Shown here: positions 25,516-33,275 of the stretch, piece by piece
How positions within the stretch are numbered: the first letter of the stretch is position 1
Layout of the letters: every line of letters starts with the position of its first letter
Origin: Actinomycetes bacterium
GTDB taxonomy: Bacteria > Actinomycetota > Acidimicrobiia > Acidimicrobiales > Palsa-688
Reading direction: 5' to 3'
Length of the DNA stretch: 42,111 nt
Assembly: GCA_021809105.1 (NCBI GenBank)
Contig: JAKBAM010000020.1
Coordinates: 1-42,111 of the forward strand
Translations under genes and position numbers: made by a program
Notes under the pieces: model-generated
What the model was told of the DNA's origin: nothing
Databases searched by the model: none
Seen by the model: the letters and a program-made list of their open reading frames with translations, nothing else

Positions 25516-25553
25516 GGACAGGGGGATCGGAAGGAGGAGGAGGCGGGGACTCG

Positions 25554-26336
25554 ATGGACCTGGAAGTCTCACTAGGGTTGCCGCCCGTGCACTCCGAGCC
25601 GGCAGCGCTACCCCCCGCGTGGAACGCCCCCCTGGCGGCCCTGGCCGGCGGACGCCCGGTACTGATCCTCGACGACGCTGCCCTCCATGACATCACGTCA
25701 GACGACCCGGCAGAGCAGGCTGCTGCCGACCCCGGCGCGCTGGTCGTGATCGATGCCGATCTTGGAGTGATCGGTACCGTGGAGCGGGACCGGGTAGTGG
25801 AGCACGCGGCGACGGCGGCGATGGTGCTCCTTTGCGCCCCGCCGCTCGAATCGGGCCGGGTCCGGGCCCACCCGCCCGAGACGCTCCCGGAGTGGATCGC
25901 CCTCCTGGCGGGGCGGGGCCTATACCGGTCCCCCGACGCCGATCTGGGATGGCTCCCGTCCTGGGGGGTCCTGCTCGAGCGGACGGCGCTCGAGGTCCCG
26001 GATTTGACCCGCCGCTACGAGCGCCTCCTCCTGCCGATGGGCTCCCGTCCTCGGAACGAAGAGCCGGACGCGGCGCGCCTGCTGTCGTTGATCGACCGCG
26101 TCATCGGCCTGGAGGCGACTCTGGCAGAAGCCAACTACCGCCGGGACATGGCCCTGCTCGATCGCCAGGAGGCTGTCGTGGCCCAGCAGGACCTGACGGC
26201 GCGACTGGCGGCGTCCGCCTCACTCGTCGACGCGATGCGCTCGTCGGTCTCGTGGCGGGTGGGCCAACGACTGGTGAGCCCGCTCCGCCGGGCAGGCCGC
26301 GCCCTCCCGGTGCCCAGCCGGCGCCACCGGGCGTGA
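25554..26336 (+). CDS. Unrecognised protein with coiled coil and SxSWR tail, upstream of the double GT2
   Basis: 260 residues; AAGGAGG and further GGAGG copies lie 10-20 bases before the ATG. The N-terminal 150 residues are alpha/beta (GGRPVLILDDAALHDIT, GALVVIDADLGVIGTVERDR, AAMVLLCAPPLESG, EWIALLAGRGLYRSPDADLG) and recall the C-terminal half of a class I methyltransferase in the order of strands, but the SAM-binding glycine motif is missing. From about residue 175 comes a coiled coil (LLSLIDRVIGLEATLAEANY, RRDMALLDRQEAVVAQQ) and then the tail MRSSVSWRVGQRLVSPLRRA, a pattern I associate with glycosyltransferase- and methyltransferase-linked tails in polysaccharide clusters. It overlaps the next gene by 4 bases (GTGA). 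Confidence 0.7.
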   Translation: MDLEVSLGLPPVHSEPAALPPAWNAPLAALAGGRPVLILDDAALHDITSDDPAEQAAADPGALVVIDADLGVIGTVERDRVVEHAATAAMVLLCAPPLESGRVRAHPPETLPEWIALLAGRGLYRSPDADLGWLPSWGVLLERTALEVPDLTRRYERLLLPMGSRPRNEEPDAARLLSLIDRVIGLEATLAEANYRRDMALLDRQEAVVAQQDLTARLAASASLVDAMRSSVSWRVGQRLVSPLRRAGRALPVPSRRHRA

Positions 26337-27940
26337 CCGGCGCCGCGCCGGCTGAGGCCGGGGCCGCCGACGCTCGGGCGCGCCCGCCCCTTTTCTCCAT
26401 CCTGGTGCCGCTGTTCGACACTCCCGAGATCTATATCCGCGAGCTGGTGGCGTCGGTACGGGCCCAGACCTTCGGCGACTGGCAACTGGTCTTGGTCGAC
26501 GACGGCTCAGCGGCCCGACACGTTCGCGATGTCCTGGCCGAGCTAGCCTCCGGCGATCCCCGGATCGTGGTCGATCACCTCCCGGCCAACGCAGGGATCG
26601 TGGCAGCCTCGGCCCGGGCGCTCGGGCTGGCATCGGGCGAGTGGGTGGCATTGGTCGACCATGACGACGAGTTGGTGCCCGCCGCCCTGGCCCGCTGCGC
26701 GGAAGTCGTGGCCGATCCTCTGGTGGACTTCGTGTACACCGACGAGGACCGTCGCACCCCCGATGCCGACGTCCCGCTGCGCAAGCCGGACTGGTCACCG
26801 GAGAGGCTCCGCTCCCAGATGTACACCAGCCATCTGGCCGTCATGCGCCGGTCGCTGGTGGTCAAAGTCGGCGGGTTCCGTCCGGGCTTCGACGGGTCGC
26901 AGGACTACGACCTGGCTCTGCGGGTCAGTGAAGCAGCCCGGCGCATAGTCCACATCCCCGAGGTCCTCTACCACTGGCGGCTGGTCGCACAGTCGGTGGG
27001 CCAGGTTGGTCGACCCGAGGTGTTCGCCGCCGCCCGCCGGGCCCTCGAGGACCACCTGGTACGCCGCTCCATCGCCGGCCACGTCGAGCAGGTCCACCCG
27101 ACTGGCGTTTACCGCACCGGCCGCAAGGTGGTCGGCCACCCGCTGGTCAGCTTCGTCATCCCGACGAGGGGGAGTGTCGGGGAGGTGGGGGGCAGGCGTC
27201 GTGTGTTCGTGACCGAGCTGATGCGCGGCCTGGCGGAGCGCACCAGTTGGGCCCGCTGGGAGGCGGTGGTGGTGGCGGACACATCCACCCCGGCCTCGGC
27301 CATCGAGGAGCTGCGCGACGTCGCAGGTGATCGGCTCACGCTGGTGCCCTTCGACGAGCCGTTCAACTTCGCCCGGAAGATCAATCGCGGCGCCCTGGCG
27401 GCCAGTGGCGAGCATCTGGTGTTGCTCAACGACGACATGGAGGTGGTGACCCCCGACTGGGTCGAGACGATGCTGGCCCTGTCACAGCAGCCCGACGTCG
27501 GGATGGTCGGTCCCTTGCTCAGCTTCGAGGACGGCAGCATCCAGCACGCCGGCCTGATGTTCCGGTGGATGACGCCCGGCAACATCGGCCACGGCGAGGA
27601 CGCCGGCGAAGCGGGACCGATGTTCGGGTACGGGGTGCAAAGGGAAGCCTCGGGGGTCACCGGCGCGTGTTGCATGATGCCCGCTGCGGTGTTCCACGAG
27701 GTTGGAGGCATGTCGGAGCAGTTCGCCGTCAACTACAACGACGTCGACCTGTGCTTCAAGGTGCGTGGGTCGGGGCGGCGGATCCTCTGGACGCCCTATG
27801 CCCACCTCCGCCACTTCGAGTCCAGGTCGCGCGTCGGGGGGGTCGGAGCGTCTGAGATCCACCTGATCCTGAGCCGGTGGGGACGGCTCTACGACCGCGA
27901 GGACCCGTACTGGCCCCTCGAGGCGCCCCTCCGTCCCTGA
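26333..27940 (+). CDS. Glycosyltransferase with two GT2 domains
   Basis: 535 residues from the GTG that overlaps the previous stop. Domain 1 (about residues 18-250): FSILVPLFDTPEIYIRELV, LVLVDDGSAARHV, ALVDHDDELVP, and FDGSQDYDLALRVSEAARR. Domain 2 (about residues 275-530): VSFVIPTRGS, FNFARKINRGALAASGEHLV, LLNDDMEVVTPDWVE, GACCMMPAAVFHEVGGM and NYNDVDLCFKVRGSGRR. Both have their DxD-type metal site, so both may be active, giving a bifunctional polymerising or sequential transferase as in O-antigen rhamnosyltransferases. Cytoplasmic side of the membrane. Sugars are not predictable. The much longer frame upstream is a shadow of the preceding gene. Confidence 0.92.
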   Translation: MTGAAPAEAGAADARARPPLFSILVPLFDTPEIYIRELVASVRAQTFGDWQLVLVDDGSAARHVRDVLAELASGDPRIVVDHLPANAGIVAASARALGLASGEWVALVDHDDELVPAALARCAEVVADPLVDFVYTDEDRRTPDADVPLRKPDWSPERLRSQMYTSHLAVMRRSLVVKVGGFRPGFDGSQDYDLALRVSEAARRIVHIPEVLYHWRLVAQSVGQVGRPEVFAAARRALEDHLVRRSIAGHVEQVHPTGVYRTGRKVVGHPLVSFVIPTRGSVGEVGGRRRVFVTELMRGLAERTSWARWEAVVVADTSTPASAIEELRDVAGDRLTLVPFDEPFNFARKINRGALAASGEHLVLLNDDMEVVTPDWVETMLALSQQPDVGMVGPLLSFEDGSIQHAGLMFRWMTPGNIGHGEDAGEAGPMFGYGVQREASGVTGACCMMPAAVFHEVGGMSEQFAVNYNDVDLCFKVRGSGRRILWTPYAHLRHFESRSRVGGVGASEIHLILSRWGRLYDREDPYWPLEAPLRP

Positions 27941-27998
27941 CTCCTGGGTCACAGGGAGCTCCTGGCCCACAGGGACTCGCGGATAGCCCGGCGGGCGT
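27941..27998. repeat. Short direct repeat between convergent glycosyltransferases
   Basis: CTCCTGG-xx-CACAGGGA occurs twice in tandem (about 27941-27957 and 27959-27975) in a 58-base convergent spacer. It may act as an end-of-gene structure, but no long perfect stem is present. Confidence 0.45.
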
Positions 27999-29396
27999 TC
28001 AGCGGGTGAGGCGCCGGCGCAGCCCCTGCCCCAATCGCCCGGCCAGCAGAGCGGCATCGTGGAGCCACGGGGAGGGCTCCGGGAAGACCGCGCCCGGCCC
28101 CGCTGAGCCGGGCGCGGGTAGCTCGGTGGGGCCGTGCGGCGGCGGTGGACCGCCAGCCTGCGTGGCGAGGCGGTCGGGCGCTAGGTGCGGATCGGCGCAG
28201 AAGGCGACCAATGGTGCGGCCACCCGGTCCCAGCTGTAGCGGGCTGCTACCTCCGCGAACCGGTCGCGGCTCGGCCGCGACGCCACCAGGGTTGATGAAA
28301 GCGCCGCTTCGATGGCTCCCACGTCGCCGGGGGCGACCTTGGTCCCGAGGCCCTCGGCCGCCATCAGATCGGCTAGTACGTCGCCTTCGGTGAGGACCAT
28401 GGGCAGGCCGGCCCACAGGTAGTCGAGGATCCTGGTCCGGAACGAATACCGGGCCTCGATGTGGTCGAGGTGGGTGCTGACGCCCACATCGGCATCGAGG
28501 AGGAAGTCCGACCGCTGCTCATAGGGGACCCACCCCTCGTTGAAGTGCACGTGCTGCCCGGTGAGCCCGAGCTCGTCGGACAGCTGGCGGGCCTCCGCGG
28601 CCACGCGCATGGCCGGGATGGCGGGGTTGGGGTGGCCCATGCCGAGGAACACCAGCCGGAGATCCGGGAGCCGCTGGCGCAGCCGGTCCACGGCCTGGAG
28701 CAGGGACAGCGGATCGAACCAGTTGTACACGCCGCCGGCCCACAGCACGACCGGGTCCTCGGGCCCGATGCCGGGCAGGCGGCTGCGCAATCCCGGCCCG
28801 TGGCGCTGCGGCGGGGAGGGCGGCAACCCGAAGGGCACGACGGCGATGAGGTCCTCCATGCCGGGAGCCGCGTCGTAGGTGTACGGGTTGACCCGCCCGG
28901 CCGATGCCAACGACCCGAGCCAGAAGTCCCGTTGGCGCTCGGAGGCGCAGAGGAAGAAGTCGCCGCGCCGGAGGTGGAGATCGATGGCCCGGCTCATGCC
29001 CGCCACCCGGCGGTCCCTGGCCTCCTGGGTGGCTTCGGGCCCGTGGCCGGCGGGCGACTCGAGGTTCTCCAGGTGATAGGGGTCGTAGAGGTCGACGACT
29101 ACAGGAGCGGGGCACGCCGCCACCTCGGGCCACTCGTGGAGGACCCCGGCGGGAGCTACGACGACAGCCGCGCTCGATAGAAGCCCAGGACGGGACGCGG
29201 GGTCGGCCGCCACTACCTCCATCGCGGGGTGCCGGCGAGTCACGCCGGCGGTCCCCGCCAGCACGACATCGTGGTGCCGGGCGAGCACCTCGGCCAGGTG
29301 CCAGGCCCGTATCGCCGGGCCCGGCATCCGGTCGGTCAACGGGTCGGTGGCCACCACCAGCACCCGGGGGGACCGGCGCCCGTCGGGTCCGCTCAC
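27999..29396 (-). CDS. Glycosyltransferase, GT-B type (paralogue of the 35869-37407 gene)
   Basis: 465 residues. The N-terminal half starts RVLVVATDPLTDRMPGPAIR with AWHLAEVLARHHDVVLAG; the C-terminal half has VVLWAGGVYNWFDPLSLLQA, VFLGMGHPNPAIPAMRVAAE and YSFRTRILDYLWAGLPMVLT. These segments match those of the protein at 35869-37407 almost word for word, so the two are paralogues, on opposite strands of the same island. The typical E-x7-E motif is not present in its standard form. GTG 29396 overlaps the stop of the upstream glycosyltransferase (GTGA). A 55-residue Pro/Gly-rich stretch precedes the basic C-terminal helix (LLAGRLGQGLRRRLTR), which may attach to the membrane. Confidence 0.87.
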   Translation of the reverse strand: MSGPDGRRSPRVLVVATDPLTDRMPGPAIRAWHLAEVLARHHDVVLAGTAGVTRRHPAMEVVAADPASRPGLLSSAAVVVAPAGVLHEWPEVAACPAPVVVDLYDPYHLENLESPAGHGPEATQEARDRRVAGMSRAIDLHLRRGDFFLCASERQRDFWLGSLASAGRVNPYTYDAAPGMEDLIAVVPFGLPPSPPQRHGPGLRSRLPGIGPEDPVVLWAGGVYNWFDPLSLLQAVDRLRQRLPDLRLVFLGMGHPNPAIPAMRVAAEARQLSDELGLTGQHVHFNEGWVPYEQRSDFLLDADVGVSTHLDHIEARYSFRTRILDYLWAGLPMVLTEGDVLADLMAAEGLGTKVAPGDVGAIEAALSSTLVASRPSRDRFAEVAARYSWDRVAAPLVAFCADPHLAPDRLATQAGGPPPPHGPTELPAPGSAGPGAVFPEPSPWLHDAALLAGRLGQGLRRRLTR

Positions 29397-30523
29397 GGCG
29401 CCGGGAGGTGGTATCGGCCGTCGAGCCAGCCCGTCACGGTGCTGATCATGCGCTGCGAGCTCAGCGGCAGCGACCACTGCGAAGCGCGAGCCCTGCCGGC
29501 ATCGACGAGGTTCTGGCGGCGCGTGTCGTCGCGGAGCAGGCCGGCCACGACCTCGGCGACATCGAGGGGGTCCTTGGTGTCGACCAGGAGCCCGGCATCT
29601 CCGACAGTCTCGGGGATAGCGCTGGAGGCAAAGGCCACCACGGGCACCCCTAGCTCGAAGGCCTCCAGCACTGGCACGCAGAAACCTTCGTGCTCGGAGA
29701 GGCACACGAATACATCGGCGGTGGCGAAATGGGCCAGCAGCTCTGGCAGGGCCAGGCTATCGATGTGCTCCACGGCCTCGCCGACCCCCAACTCGCTGGC
29801 GAGGGCCTGCATCGCTTCGAGGTAGCGCGGCGAGGTGACACCCCCGACAAGGGTCAGGCGGGCGGCGGGATCATAGAGTTTCCGGTACAGGGCGAATGCC
29901 CCGATGATGTCGTGTTGGCACTTGTTGGGAGCTATTCGCCCCACGAACAGCCAGGTCGCTCCGCCGCCGTCGTGCCGGCGCCGGAGACGGTCGTATGTGG
30001 TGGGGTCGGGCGCTTGGTGATATCGCTCGAGGTCGACCAGCAGCGGGGCGGTGGCCGTCGAGCGGTAACCGGCCGCGACCAGCTCCTCCTCGTTGTAACG
30101 GGAGTCGGCCATCGAGCGGGTGGCGACCGGCGCCAGCTCGGCGAGCTCCCGGCGGGCCGCCATCATGCTCGTAGAGGCATCTGGCTCCCAGCGGGCGAAG
30201 TACCGAGCCGGAGTGATGTTGTGGTAGTCGGTCCATACCTCCTGCCCCCCGCCGGCCGCGCGGCGAAGCCAGCCCGCCATCTCGCTGTGAGTGGACATCT
30301 GGTAGAGGAGTATCCGACCGTCCTCGACAAGGGGCGCCTCTTGGTAGGGGCGGGCCTCCGCGTAGAGGCGGGAGTCGATGACCTCGCCGAATATGTCGGA
30401 CTGGAAGCCCTCGCGCCGCAAGAGCCGGCGTAGCTCCAGGACGTGGGCGCCGATCGCGTCATATGGGGCGAAGCCGGGCACCAACTGGTCGATGCGGCTG
30501 ATCGCGCCCTCCGACGATCCCAT
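29393..30523 (-). CDS. Glycosyltransferase, GT4 family
   Basis: 376 residues from ATG 30523. The N-terminal domain has SRIDQLVPGFAPYDAIGAHV and RLLRREGFQSDIFGEVID; the C-terminal domain has WLFVGRIAPNKCQHDIIGAF, LTLVGGVTSPRYLEAMQ, and the E-x7-E donor motif in SEHEGFCVPVLEAFELGVPV. This is a standard mannosyl/galactosyl-like GT4 enzyme for cytoplasmic glycan assembly. Its start overlaps the stop of the small coiled-coil gene by one base (TGATG), and its stop overlaps the next glycosyltransferase (GTGA), so three genes are translated as one coupled unit. Confidence 0.92.
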   Translation of the reverse strand: MGSSEGAISRIDQLVPGFAPYDAIGAHVLELRRLLRREGFQSDIFGEVIDSRLYAEARPYQEAPLVEDGRILLYQMSTHSEMAGWLRRAAGGGQEVWTDYHNITPARYFARWEPDASTSMMAARRELAELAPVATRSMADSRYNEEELVAAGYRSTATAPLLVDLERYHQAPDPTTYDRLRRRHDGGGATWLFVGRIAPNKCQHDIIGAFALYRKLYDPAARLTLVGGVTSPRYLEAMQALASELGVGEAVEHIDSLALPELLAHFATADVFVCLSEHEGFCVPVLEAFELGVPVVAFASSAIPETVGDAGLLVDTKDPLDVAEVVAGLLRDDTRRQNLVDAGRARASQWSLPLSSQRMISTVTGWLDGRYHLPAP

Positions 30524-30888
30524 CAGCGGCCCTCCAACCGCTCGATGTCCTTTCGCAGGGCCGCCACCTCGGCGCTGAGAGAGATGGCCCCAGCGGCGAG
30601 GCCATCGGCGCGGCCTGCCAGCACGCGGCCCACCTCCACGCTCGCCGCACCCAGGGCGGTGACCTGCTGCCCGAGGTAGCGGAGGTACCACCCGGCGCCC
30701 GTCACGACGATCGCATCGCCCCAGCCCCAGCCGATTCCGCCAGAGCGCTCGCGAGGGCGCAGCGAGGCACCAACGTCCCAGCCGCCCGCCTGCTCGAGGG
30801 CGGCCAGTGCCCTCCCGCACTCGTCGACATCCCCGCGGCTCACGCGCGCAGAGTGGTCATGCGTACTCTCATCGTGGACACCGCTCAT
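30523..30888 (-). CDS. Small protein with C-terminal coiled coil, linked to GT4 genes
   Basis: 121 residues from ATG 30888. There is an acidic/polar N-terminus (HDESTHDHSARVSRGDVDEC), a central glycine- and tryptophan-rich segment (GGIGWGWGDAIVVTGAGWYL), and a helical C-terminus with heptad pattern ending SLSAEVAALRKDIERLEGR. The last part resembles the end of the 84-residue protein at 25248-25502. Both small genes are the first gene of a glycosyltransferase operon, and both have TAGTGT shortly upstream (30899-30904, 10 bases before this start). It has no known family. A role as a scaffold for the following transferases is inference. Confidence 0.65.
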   Translation of the reverse strand: MSGVHDESTHDHSARVSRGDVDECGRALAALEQAGGWDVGASLRPRERSGGIGWGWGDAIVVTGAGWYLRYLGQQVTALGAASVEVGRVLAGRADGLAAGAISLSAEVAALRKDIERLEGR

Positions 30889-30897
30889 AGCCCGGCC

Positions 30898-30904
30898 TAC
30901 ACTA
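30898..30904. promoter_or_regulatory. Overlapping divergent -10 candidates
   Basis: TACACT (plus strand, 30898-30903) and TAGTGT (minus strand, 30899-30904) overlap almost fully in the 72-base spacer between the repeat-module gene and the coiled-coil gene. This is what a bidirectional promoter with shared -10 region would look like. Confidence 0.3.
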
Positions 30905-30960
30905 CCGAGAGGCGGCGACACCTCCGGATCCCGCGGATATCCGAGCATCGGGGAGGACCC

Positions 30961-33228
30961 TTGAAGGCACAAGCATGGCGGGCAGCGGCCGGCATGACGA
31001 CCGCTCTGATCATCGCGGCCGGCAGCGGCGCGGCGCTGGCCGCCACTTCAGCCCCCGCGGACGCCACGACGGTGCATGCTCAGGCGCTCCAGGTCACCGG
31101 GCCGCTCTGGCAGGACGTTTTCGCCGCCGACGCTGGCCATCCGATCGCTCAATCGTCCCCGATCGTGGCGACCCTCGACGGCGGCGGCCCCGCCGTGGTC
31201 GTCGGTGACGGCACAGGCAAGGTCTACGCCCTTCACCTGAGCGACGGCTCGTCGGTGGGAGGTTGGCCGGTCCAGACCGGCGCCGCCATCGGCTCGGCGC
31301 CTTCGGTCAGCGGTTCGGGCGCTTCCGCCACGGTCTACGTCACTTCCGGGACGCCCCAGGACCGTCAGGGCCTAGCCGGTGGCTATTACGCCTTCGCGGC
31401 CAACGGCGCCCGCAAGTGGTTCGTGCAGGGCGCCACCTTCCCGACTGGTGGCACCTCGGGCACGCTGTCCTCGCCGGCGGTGGGCACCCTCCAGCAGCCC
31501 AACGACGTCGTCGCCGGCGACATGGGCCAGGAGCTCTACGAGATCAACGGTGGTAGTGGCGCCGTCGAGCCCGGCTTCCCGTGGCTGCAGGCCGACAGCA
31601 ACTTCTCCACCGCAGCCATCGCCGACGTGACCGGATCGGGGTCCAACGACATCGTCGTGGGTGGGGCGTCGACCTACAACCCGACGGTGGTCGATGGCGA
31701 GCAATACACCAACGGCGGCCACATCAGGATCCTGCGCCCGACGGGCAACGCCGGCCAGCAGTACCCCAACCAGGGGCTGGTCTGCCAGTACAACACCGAC
31801 CAGGAGGTCGACTCCTCCCCCGCGGTCGGCACCTTCCTCTCCGGCGGCCGAGTCGGCATCGTCACCGGCACCGGCACCGCCTACGCTGGGGCCTCCACCA
31901 CCAACGACCTGATCGCCGTCGACAGCGGCTGCAACCCTCAGTGGCAGGTCAAGCTGGACAGTTCCACCTCGGCCAGCCCGGCGCTGATCGACGCCTTGGG
32001 CAACGGCTCACTGCAGGTGGCGGAGGGCGCGAGCAGCGGCAGCGTCTACCTGCTCAACGGCGCAAACGGTGCCACCATCTGGCACGTGGCCGTGCCGCAG
32101 GCGATCATCGGCAGCGTAACCAGCGCCGACTTCACCGGTGCCGGTTACCAGGACGTGGTCGTTCCCACGATCAACGGCGTGTACATCCTCGACGGGCGGA
32201 CGGGAGCCACCGTGGCCACGCTGGCGGTCGGCATCGCCGAGCAGAACTCCCCGCTGATCACCCAAGACGCCAACGGCACGATCGGCATCACCGTCGCCGG
32301 CTACAACGGAGCCAATAACGGCACCCCTGTCGTCGAGCACTTCGAGGTAGCCGGATCCAACGGCAGCCTGGCCAACGAGTCCGGCGCGTGGCCGATGTTC
32401 CACCACGACGCCCAGCTGACCGGCAACGCCGGGGTCCCTGGTCCGCCGCATTGCACCGCTCCGGGCGGCGGTCCGCTCGGCTACGAGATGGCCGCCAGCG
32501 ATGGTGGTGTCTTCAACTTCGGCAACACACAGTTCTGCGGCTCCACCGGCAACGTCGTGCTCAACCAGCCAGTCGTAGGCACCGCGGCCACCCCTGACGG
32601 CGGGGGATACTGGCTCGTAGCCAGGGACGGCGGCGTGTTCGACTTCGGTGACGCCCCGTTCTACGGGTCCACCGGCAACATCCACCTCAACCAGCCGATC
32701 GTAGGGATGGCAGCAACCCCCGACGGCAAGGGCTACTGGCTGGTCGCATCCGACGGCGGCGTGTTCTCCTTCGGCGACGCCCAGTACTTCGGGTCGACCG
32801 GCAACGTGCATCTCAACCAGCCGATCGTAGGGATGGCCGCCACACCGGACGGCGGCGGCTACTGGCTGGTGGCCAGGGACGGCGGCGTGTTCAACTTCGG
32901 TGACGCCGCCTACTTCGGGTCGACCGGCAACGTGCATCTCAACCAGCCGATCATCGGCATGGCGGCGGTGCCTGGAGGGGGCGGCTACTGGCTGGCGGCC
33001 GCCGACGGCGGGATCTTCCAGTTCGGTACCGCCTCGTTCTACGGGTCGACCGGCAACGTGCATCTCAACCAGCCGATCGTCGCCATCGCCCCGGTGCGCA
33101 GGGGCGGCGGCTACTGGCTCTTCGCCTCCGACGGCGGGGTTTTCCAGTTCGGTGACGCCCCGTTCTACGGGTCCACCGGCAACATCCACCTCAACCAGCC
33201 CATCGTCGGGGCCGGCGGCTACAACTAG
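30961..33228 (+). CDS. Secreted beta-propeller (FG-GAP/PQQ-like) protein with C-terminal YWLVASDGG repeats
   Basis: 755 residues. TTG at 30961 is chosen: GGGAGG lies 4 bases upstream and the product then starts with a proper signal peptide (Lys and Arg, then AAAGMTTALIIAAGSGAALA). Residues of about 40-490 form a propeller-like domain with repeated blades of the type SSPIVATLDGGGPAVVVGDG, YALHLSDGSSVGGWPVQTG, SPALIDALGNGSLQVAEG and SADFTGAGYQDVVVPTING, as in FG-GAP/VCBS and PQQ proteins. The final 250 residues are six repeat modules. No enzyme motif is seen. It is probably an extracellular binding or adhesion protein and lies inside the glycosyltransferase island, divergent from the GT4 operon. 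Confidence 0.85.
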   Translation: MKAQAWRAAAGMTTALIIAAGSGAALAATSAPADATTVHAQALQVTGPLWQDVFAADAGHPIAQSSPIVATLDGGGPAVVVGDGTGKVYALHLSDGSSVGGWPVQTGAAIGSAPSVSGSGASATVYVTSGTPQDRQGLAGGYYAFAANGARKWFVQGATFPTGGTSGTLSSPAVGTLQQPNDVVAGDMGQELYEINGGSGAVEPGFPWLQADSNFSTAAIADVTGSGSNDIVVGGASTYNPTVVDGEQYTNGGHIRILRPTGNAGQQYPNQGLVCQYNTDQEVDSSPAVGTFLSGGRVGIVTGTGTAYAGASTTNDLIAVDSGCNPQWQVKLDSSTSASPALIDALGNGSLQVAEGASSGSVYLLNGANGATIWHVAVPQAIIGSVTSADFTGAGYQDVVVPTINGVYILDGRTGATVATLAVGIAEQNSPLITQDANGTIGITVAGYNGANNGTPVVEHFEVAGSNGSLANESGAWPMFHHDAQLTGNAGVPGPPHCTAPGGGPLGYEMAASDGGVFNFGNTQFCGSTGNVVLNQPVVGTAATPDGGGYWLVARDGGVFDFGDAPFYGSTGNIHLNQPIVGMAATPDGKGYWLVASDGGVFSFGDAQYFGSTGNVHLNQPIVGMAATPDGGGYWLVARDGGVFNFGDAAYFGSTGNVHLNQPIIGMAAVPGGGGYWLAAADGGIFQFGTASFYGSTGNVHLNQPIVAIAPVRRGGGYWLFASDGGVFQFGDAPFYGSTGNIHLNQPIVGAGGYN
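32481..33225 (+). repeat. Six YWLVASDGG-type modules in the propeller protein
   Basis: Units YEMAASDGG, YWLVARDGG, YWLVASDGG, YWLVARDGG, YWLAAADGG and YWLFASDGG, each followed by FxFG-x-A-x-F/Y-GSTGN and HLNQPIV, with a 126-base spacing. The array ends only one or two residues before the stop. Confidence 0.9.
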
Positions 33229-33275
33229 GCCGGTTACAACGAGGCCTCAACCAGGCCGGCTACCACTAGGACCTT

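Noticed and set aside
33229..33275. Terminator between the convergent propeller and double GT-B genes
   Set aside because: Only a degenerate direct repeat (AGGCCGG-YTAC) is present, without a convincing stem.
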